64,000 bases of DNA, from assembly GCA_020634115.1 (NCBI GenBank), contig JACKCH010000011.1, forward strand, positions 124,001 through 188,000, in the 5' to 3' direction. The notes under the pieces are model-generated. The model searched no databases. It worked only from the letters and a program-made list of their open reading frames with translations, and had not been told where the DNA came from. A program made the position numbers and the translations under genes. The stretch comes from Anaerolineaceae bacterium (GTDB taxonomy: Bacteria > Chloroflexota > Anaerolineae > Aggregatilineales > Phototrophicaceae). This document shows positions 59,826-64,000 of this stretch, piece after piece (position 1 is the stretch's first letter; each line of letters opens with the position of its first letter).

Positions 59826-60659
59826 TTACAGTCGCGCCATAAGTTCCCCCCGCTGGAAATGCCGGGCGCCGTACCACAGAATAACGGCGTCAATTACCCA
59901 TAGTATCGCGCCCAGGCCGATGACCAGTTCGACCCCAAAATAGAGAATCCCAGCCAATTGCGACAGTACCAGCACGATCACCGGCAGCACCATGAACCCG
60001 CCCGCCTGCTGCGCTTCCATGAAGGTGCTGACCCGTGAGGACACCAGCACAATCGCGCCCAGGCCCAGCCCCGCCGCCGCCGGGGACACCCAGACCGCCA
60101 GCAAAATCCAGGCGAGGTTGGGGAAGAACACACGCCCCATGATCGGCCACAGCGCGACATTGACCACCACCGCATACACCACCGCCCCCAGAATCGAGAC
60201 GGCCACTGATAGCAGCCAGGGCGTCAACATCTTGGCGACATACAGTTCCCGGTCTGAAGTCGGCGTATAGATGAGGGCTTCCAGGGTTTTACGCTCTTTT
60301 TCGCCCACGAAGCTATCCGCAGCAATCACACTGGCGACCATGATCGGCAGAATCAGGTAGAGCGGCGCGAAGATGTACTGGAAGAACAGCACCGCCGTCT
60401 GTTGGATTTCGCTGGGGAATTCGTCCAGCACCGCCCGGATTCTAGGCGGCAGGTTATCGAAAAACGTCTGCATATCGGCAGTTAATTTCGTCATTTCCGG
60501 GCTGCCCGGCTCGGTGTGCGCCAGCACCAGCCCCAGAATCCCCGGCAGCACGACCAGGATTACCAACGGCACGACCACAATCGGCAGGATGACCATGCGG
60601 CTCTGGCGAATCACTTTCCAGTCTTTTCCCACGATAGCCCAAATTGCCTGCCAGTTCAT
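59826..60659 (-). CDS. ABC-2 type transporter permease
   Basis: 277 residues with six membrane segments, the first at about 20-40. The motif FVGEKERKTLEALIYTPTSD, followed by RELYVAKMLTPW, is the conserved loop of ABC-2 permeases (NatB/CcmB-like exporters). It forms an exporter with the ATPase just upstream; their genes overlap by 4 bases (ATGA). The substrate is unknown. Confidence 0.88.
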   Translation of the reverse strand: MNWQAIWAIVGKDWKVIRQSRMVILPIVVVPLVILVVLPGILGLVLAHTEPGSPEMTKLTADMQTFFDNLPPRIRAVLDEFPSEIQQTAVLFFQYIFAPLYLILPIMVASVIAADSFVGEKERKTLEALIYTPTSDRELYVAKMLTPWLLSVAVSILGAVVYAVVVNVALWPIMGRVFFPNLAWILLAVWVSPAAAGLGLGAIVLVSSRVSTFMEAQQAGGFMVLPVIVLVLSQLAGILYFGVELVIGLGAILWVIDAVILWYGARHFQRGELMARL

Positions 60660-61603
60660 GCTATCCCCTCCCGCTCCGCGTTGTCATGCAGCGCGAAGTA
60701 AATATCCTCCAACGACGGCTCTACCGGGTTCAGGCGGTAGACCGCCACCCCCGCCGCCACCAGCGCCGCCAGGATGCCAGGAACCGCCTCGCGGTGAATC
60801 CCGGCCACATGCAGCGTATCGTGTTCGACCCGGACTTCAGTTGCTCCGGCAGACCGCAGCAGGTCAGCGGCCTGTGGCGTGTCACCCGGCGCGACTTCGA
60901 TTTCCAGCCGCGCTCTTCCGCCAAGCTGTGCGCCCAGCTCTGCCGGTGTCCCCAATGCCAGCAGCCGCCCGTGTTCCATCACCGCCACCCGATCGCACAG
61001 CCGTTGGGCTTCGTCCAGGTTATGCGTACACAGAAACACCGTTCGGCCTTCGTCCTGGCTCAGGTGGGTGATAATCTCATGCACCTGCCGGGAAGCAACC
61101 GGGTCAAGCGATGCGGTAGGTTCGTCCAGGAACAGCAGTTCCGGCTGATGGAACAGCGCCCGCGCCAGGGCTAACCGCTGTTTCATTCCTTTACTGTAAC
61201 CGCCTGCTTTTTCGTCCGCCCGCTCGCTCAGGTCGAACGTCTCCAGCACAGTGTTAATGCGCGGGTTCACCTCGGACGACGGGATGTCATACAGCGCCGC
61301 GTAGTACGCCAGATTCTCACGGGCGGTCAGCCTTTCCTCCAGGGAAGGCGTTTCGGTCAGGACGCCAGTACGCGCCCGCACGGCTGGGCCGTCGGTCAGC
61401 GGGGAGTGTCCCAAGACCTGTATCGTCCCGCTGTCGGTCAGCAGCACGCCGTTCAGCAGGCGCACGGTGGTGGTTTTCCCCGCGCCGTTATGCCCCAGGA
61501 AACCAAAAACTTCCCCGGCTTCAACGACCAGTGAAAGCTCATTGACCGCAACGGTTTCGCCAAAACGCCGGGTCAGATTATCTACCGTAATAACCGGAGC
61601 CAT
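60656..61603 (-). CDS. ABC transporter ATP-binding protein
   Basis: 315 residues. Walker A GHNGAGKTTT, signature YSKGMKQRLALARAL, Walker B LLFLDEPTASLDP and the switch His in VFLCTHNLDEAQRL. The C-terminal 80 residues (DLLRSAGATEVRVEHDTLHV) form the extra domain common in NatA/DrrA-type exporters. It drives the paired ABC-2 permease, exporting a drug, lipid or ion. It overlaps that gene by 4 bases. Confidence 0.93.
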   Translation of the reverse strand: MAPVITVDNLTRRFGETVAVNELSLVVEAGEVFGFLGHNGAGKTTTVRLLNGVLLTDSGTIQVLGHSPLTDGPAVRARTGVLTETPSLEERLTARENLAYYAALYDIPSSEVNPRINTVLETFDLSERADEKAGGYSKGMKQRLALARALFHQPELLFLDEPTASLDPVASRQVHEIITHLSQDEGRTVFLCTHNLDEAQRLCDRVAVMEHGRLLALGTPAELGAQLGGRARLEIEVAPGDTPQAADLLRSAGATEVRVEHDTLHVAGIHREAVPGILAALVAAGVAVYRLNPVEPSLEDIYFALHDNAEREGIA

Positions 61604-61662
61604 ATACTACTCTTTCTCTCTCTATCAGGGGCAGGTTTTTGACCATCAATTTGGGCAAATTA

Positions 61663-61795
61663 CACGCCGAGGGATAAATCCCCCAGCTAGGGTAAAACCA
61701 AGTCCACTAAAGGGACTCCCTCTGCCCTTCACCCTGAACCCCTTTAGCGGGTTTGGAACACCTTGCCGGGCATTTTAATGCTCGGCAGACGACCT
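61663..61795 (-). repeat. family C repeat element, copy 3 (reversed)
   Basis: GCCGAGGGATAAATCCCCC, AAGTCCACTAAAGGGACT, AACCCCTTTAGCGGGTTT and GCCGGGCATTTTAATGCTCG. It fills the spacer between the ABC genes and the secreted-protein gene. Confidence 0.85.
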
Positions 61796-61805
61796 ACCCT
61801 TGAAA

Positions 61806-61870
61806 ACGTTCTCCCCCAATGGTTAGCGCACCAGGTCACGCCAGCGGGCGCGGAAGATACGCACAAATTC
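61806..61870 (-). pseudogene. remnant of a LysR gene 3' end
   Basis: 65 bases match the last codons and downstream flank of the LysR gene at 62984-63048 with four differences. Reverse-strand reading is EFVRIFRARWRDLVR followed by a stop, against EFVRIFRARWRDLIR in the intact gene. Sequence beyond it shows no further match. It lies 57 bases past the stop of the intervening secreted-protein gene, in the same orientation as the intact copy. Confidence 0.8.
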
Positions 61871-61927
61871 CTGCTCGACCCCGCCGTTCTGACCGTCTAC
61901 GAGCAGGTGAAGGACGATTTGATAAGT

Positions 61928-62902
61928 CTACTGCCCGCGCGGGTACGCATCACGCATGATATCCGCACCGACGAGGCAGCCGGACGCCATCGGCTGCCCC
62001 AGGGGCAATTCCAGCGCATCGGTCATATCCAGCAGCGCCAGCACGAAAGCGGATGAATACTGCATATAATCCTGGCCGTCTATATTCACCTGCCAGGGGC
62101 CGCCCACTCGAATGATATTCGAGCCGTTAGTCTGCATCGTGATGGTCGCCCCATCCGCAAACGTCAGTGTGACCACCCAATCCGGGTAGGTATCCCAGCA
62201 GGGTTCCCAGGAAAACTGCTGTCCGATAGGCATCAGATCGGTCAGCGCCGCGCCCAGAGACTGTACCTGTTCGACGGTTACACTGCCAGTGATTTCCGAG
62301 TCCCTTGGGCCTTCAGGAGTCTCTGGCGTGGCGGAAAACACCATTCCTGACCCCAACGTCAACTTGCCGGAAACAGTCGGCTGGTCATCCCCGTTGTTAA
62401 TCAAAAGTGTGTAACTGACCGCTTCGCCCATCCCAGCCCATCCATAGTGAATATTGACCGTCACCAGGGGTTGATCGGCGAACGGCGGTTCAACCAGCGG
62501 CAGCGCACCGTAATAGGGGATCAGCAGGGGCAGACGGAAGGCCAGCGCCGGGTTTTCGCCGACGGCAGTGGCAAAGGCCGTTTTCCCGATTTCCGGCATA
62601 TCCCCATCACCGGCCCGCTGCGCCACCGCTACGGCCAGTACCGCCCAATCGCAGGCGGTTTCCGGCGCGAAGGCCGCTTCAAGTTCGTCTATCCCCAGTG
62701 ATTCGGGATACCGCTCCGCCGGGAATGAATCCAAAAAACAGGCATACGCCGCGTCTATGGCTGCCGCATCCGGCGCGGCAACCGGCCAGGAAAACGCATA
62801 AGTGACGGGTTCCGGCGGCAATTCGGTGGCTTCCTGCGCGGCAACCGGTAAAACCAGCAGCAAACAGGCCGCGACCATCAGTAACGTTCGAGACGGCAAC
62901 AT
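61928..62902 (-). CDS. secreted protein of unknown function
   Basis: 324 residues. A signal peptide (MLPSRTLLMVAACLLLVLPV, cut after VAAQE) exports it. The mature part contains a helical segment (DAAYACFLDSFPAERYPES) and a beta-rich C-terminus (PDWVVTLTFADGATITMQTN). It has no lipobox that would hold after the export cut and no known domain. The ATG at 62902 has AAAGGGA upstream; earlier in-frame codons add non-signal sequence. Direct repeats derived from LysR flank it. Confidence 0.75.
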   Translation of the reverse strand: MLPSRTLLMVAACLLLVLPVAAQEATELPPEPVTYAFSWPVAAPDAAAIDAAYACFLDSFPAERYPESLGIDELEAAFAPETACDWAVLAVAVAQRAGDGDMPEIGKTAFATAVGENPALAFRLPLLIPYYGALPLVEPPFADQPLVTVNIHYGWAGMGEAVSYTLLINNGDDQPTVSGKLTLGSGMVFSATPETPEGPRDSEITGSVTVEQVQSLGAALTDLMPIGQQFSWEPCWDTYPDWVVTLTFADGATITMQTNGSNIIRVGGPWQVNIDGQDYMQYSSAFVLALLDMTDALELPLGQPMASGCLVGADIMRDAYPRGQ

Positions 62903-63000
62903 AGGAAAATTCCCTTTCATCATCGTTTGGTCAGGCTGGTCGTCAGGCACGCAAACCCATTTCTAGGGGACGCTCACAACTCTACGTTCTCCCCCAATGG

Positions 63001-63903
63001 TCAGCGGATCAGGTCACGCCAGCGGGCGCGGAAGATACGGACAAATTCACGGTGAACTTTGTCCAGTTCGCGGTCACGGCGCGTCACCAGCACCGCCTGA
63101 CTGACCAATGACGGCATATCCACAATATCCAGGTACACCAGGTCGCCGGACTCTACATCCATTTTGACGTAGTGTTCCGGCAGGAATGTCACGCCCTGGC
63201 CGAGTGTCACCAGCCGCCGCGCCATCACCATCGGGATAGCGATCACCGCGCCGCCGCTCCCCTGTCGCCCCTGTTCGGCTGCCGCGTCAATAAACGCGGT
63301 CATCTCCGGGAACATCGAGACGCGAAACACCGTATGCTGGTAGAGGTCGTCCATATGCAGCGGTTCGTGCCGCTGTGCCAGGGGATGCGCGGCAGCGGCC
63401 ACCGCCCGGATACGGTCATCCAGCCGGAGGATGGGCTGCAAACCCCGATCCAGTACCGGAGCATTGACCAGCCCCAGTGTCACGGTATAGTCGTGCAGCA
63501 TCTCCTGAATCGTAGTCTTGTTGCGCTCCCGAATCAAGACATCCACTGTCGGGTGCTGGTAACGGAAGTCCGCCAGCGACTCGACCAGGAAGGCCAGCAG
63601 AAAGGGTGTCGGCGCGGCGATCTTCACTTCCCCGGCACGCCCATTCTGGTAATTACGCACCGCGCCCACGCCATCGGCCAGTACCGCCAGTATCCGCTCG
63701 GCATACGGGAGAAACTGCTCGCCCAGGGGAGTCAGCGCCAGCACTCGCCCGCGCCGCTCGAACAGCGGCCCGCCCAGGCGAGCTTCCAGCAGCGCCACAC
63801 GAGTACTGACGGCAGGCTGAGTCAGATTCAGGACTTCCGCCGCCTTGGTGAAATTGCCTTCGCGGGCGGTTCGCACAAATGCTTCAATTTGCGCCAATTC
63901 CAT
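63001..63903 (-). CDS. LysR family transcriptional regulator
   Basis: 300 residues, standard LTTR length. The winged helix-turn-helix is at the N-terminus (LAQIEAFVRTAREGNFTKAA, EVLNLTQPAVSTRVALLEAR). The co-inducer domain follows (VKIAAPTPFLLAFLVESLAD). It probably acts as a tetramer that activates a divergent or nearby gene. The secreted-protein gene downstream is on the same strand and is a possible target, but nothing shows it. Confidence 0.93.
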   Translation of the reverse strand: MELAQIEAFVRTAREGNFTKAAEVLNLTQPAVSTRVALLEARLGGPLFERRGRVLALTPLGEQFLPYAERILAVLADGVGAVRNYQNGRAGEVKIAAPTPFLLAFLVESLADFRYQHPTVDVLIRERNKTTIQEMLHDYTVTLGLVNAPVLDRGLQPILRLDDRIRAVAAAAHPLAQRHEPLHMDDLYQHTVFRVSMFPEMTAFIDAAAEQGRQGSGGAVIAIPMVMARRLVTLGQGVTFLPEHYVKMDVESGDLVYLDIVDMPSLVSQAVLVTRRDRELDKVHREFVRIFRARWRDLIR

Positions 63904-63932
63904 AGAGTTGTGTTGACCTGTCTGTTAATACA

Positions 63933-64000
63933 CCTAACCCCTCCCCCGCCCTCCCCGCAAACGGGGACGGAGTCGGTCAATTAGAACCAACAAGTCTCCC
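63933..64000 (+). repeat. family B repeat element, copy 6, cut by window end
   Basis: ACCCCTCCCCCGCCCTCCCC, GCAAACGGGG, and ACCAACAAGTCTCCC at the edge; same order as the 4540-4745 copy. Confidence 0.7.

Noticed and set aside
61763..62056. 97-residue plus-strand open frame past the ABC genes
   Set aside because: It runs across a family C repeat, the LysR remnant and the antisense of the secreted-protein gene.
1..64000. tRNA or rRNA genes
   Set aside because: No TTCGA-type T-arm with a matching acceptor stem, and no rRNA-like conserved stretch, was found on either strand by eye.

Overview
This is a GC-rich bacterial chromosome window of ordinary housekeeping and accessory genes. It has many short overlapping gene pairs (ATGA, TGATG and TAATG junctions) and an unusually dense set of short interspersed palindromic repeats. 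The gene mix suggests Chloroflexota, something Anaerolineae-like. The hints are a dnaG-rpoD operon, F420-type enzymes (a DDN-like protein and an LLM-family protein), NurA next to a HerA-barrel-like protein, many TPR and HEAT proteins, lipoproteins without outer-membrane genes, and repeats of the TCAGTTTTCAG and CCAGCAGCCAG kind. This assignment is inference; no rRNA or tRNA gene was seen.

Layout. 0-6 kb: the end of an MFS drug exporter, then GH13, GT4 and LacI genes of a probable sugar cluster. 6-14.4 kb: a lipoprotein phosphodiesterase, DUF1232, SGNH and BtrH-like proteins, a methyltransferase, a HAS-like protein with NurA, and an M20 peptidase. 14.7-24.8 kb: trpS, an LLM oxidoreductase, an ATP-grasp protein, a response regulator fused to a kinase-like module, msrA, small membrane proteins, a REC protein with a degenerate GGDEF, and gatC. 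25-31 kb: a TrpC-like protein without its catalytic residues overlapping a HEAT protein, a CoA-type NUDIX, a PfkB kinase, and a secreted protein made almost wholly of TPRs. 31-37 kb: an F420-type protein, LysE, FHA, tandem SGNH hydrolases with a sirtuin, and a divergent flavodoxin/TetR pair with two operators. 37-45 kb: an S41 peptidase, a membrane coiled-coil TPR protein, SDR and MBL enzymes, ada, and two Bcp peroxiredoxins. 45-49 kb: a three-gene glycan operon ending in a GT9-GT26 fusion whose linkers carry the genome's own palindromic repeats. 49-54 kb: a TIM-barrel isomerase, a nucleoside hydrolase, and a large DUF4062-STAND-TPR protein that resembles NLR-type immune sensors. 54-64 kb: the tightly overlapping dnaG-rpoD-MtnA-like-NUDIX operon, an ABC-2 exporter, a secreted protein, and a LysR regulator with a duplicated remnant of its own 3' end.

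Five repeat families are named A to E here. A has outer arms ACCTCACCCC/GGGGTGAGGT. B is a TA-rich-flanked element containing CCCCTCTAAATCTCCCC. C is a chain of hairpins around AACCCGCTAAAGGGGTT. D is a small palindrome starting GTAGGGGC. E is the TCAG and CCAGCAG short-period repeats. They lie between genes throughout the window, sometimes act as likely terminators, supply stop codons for two genes, and in one gene have become protein sequence.
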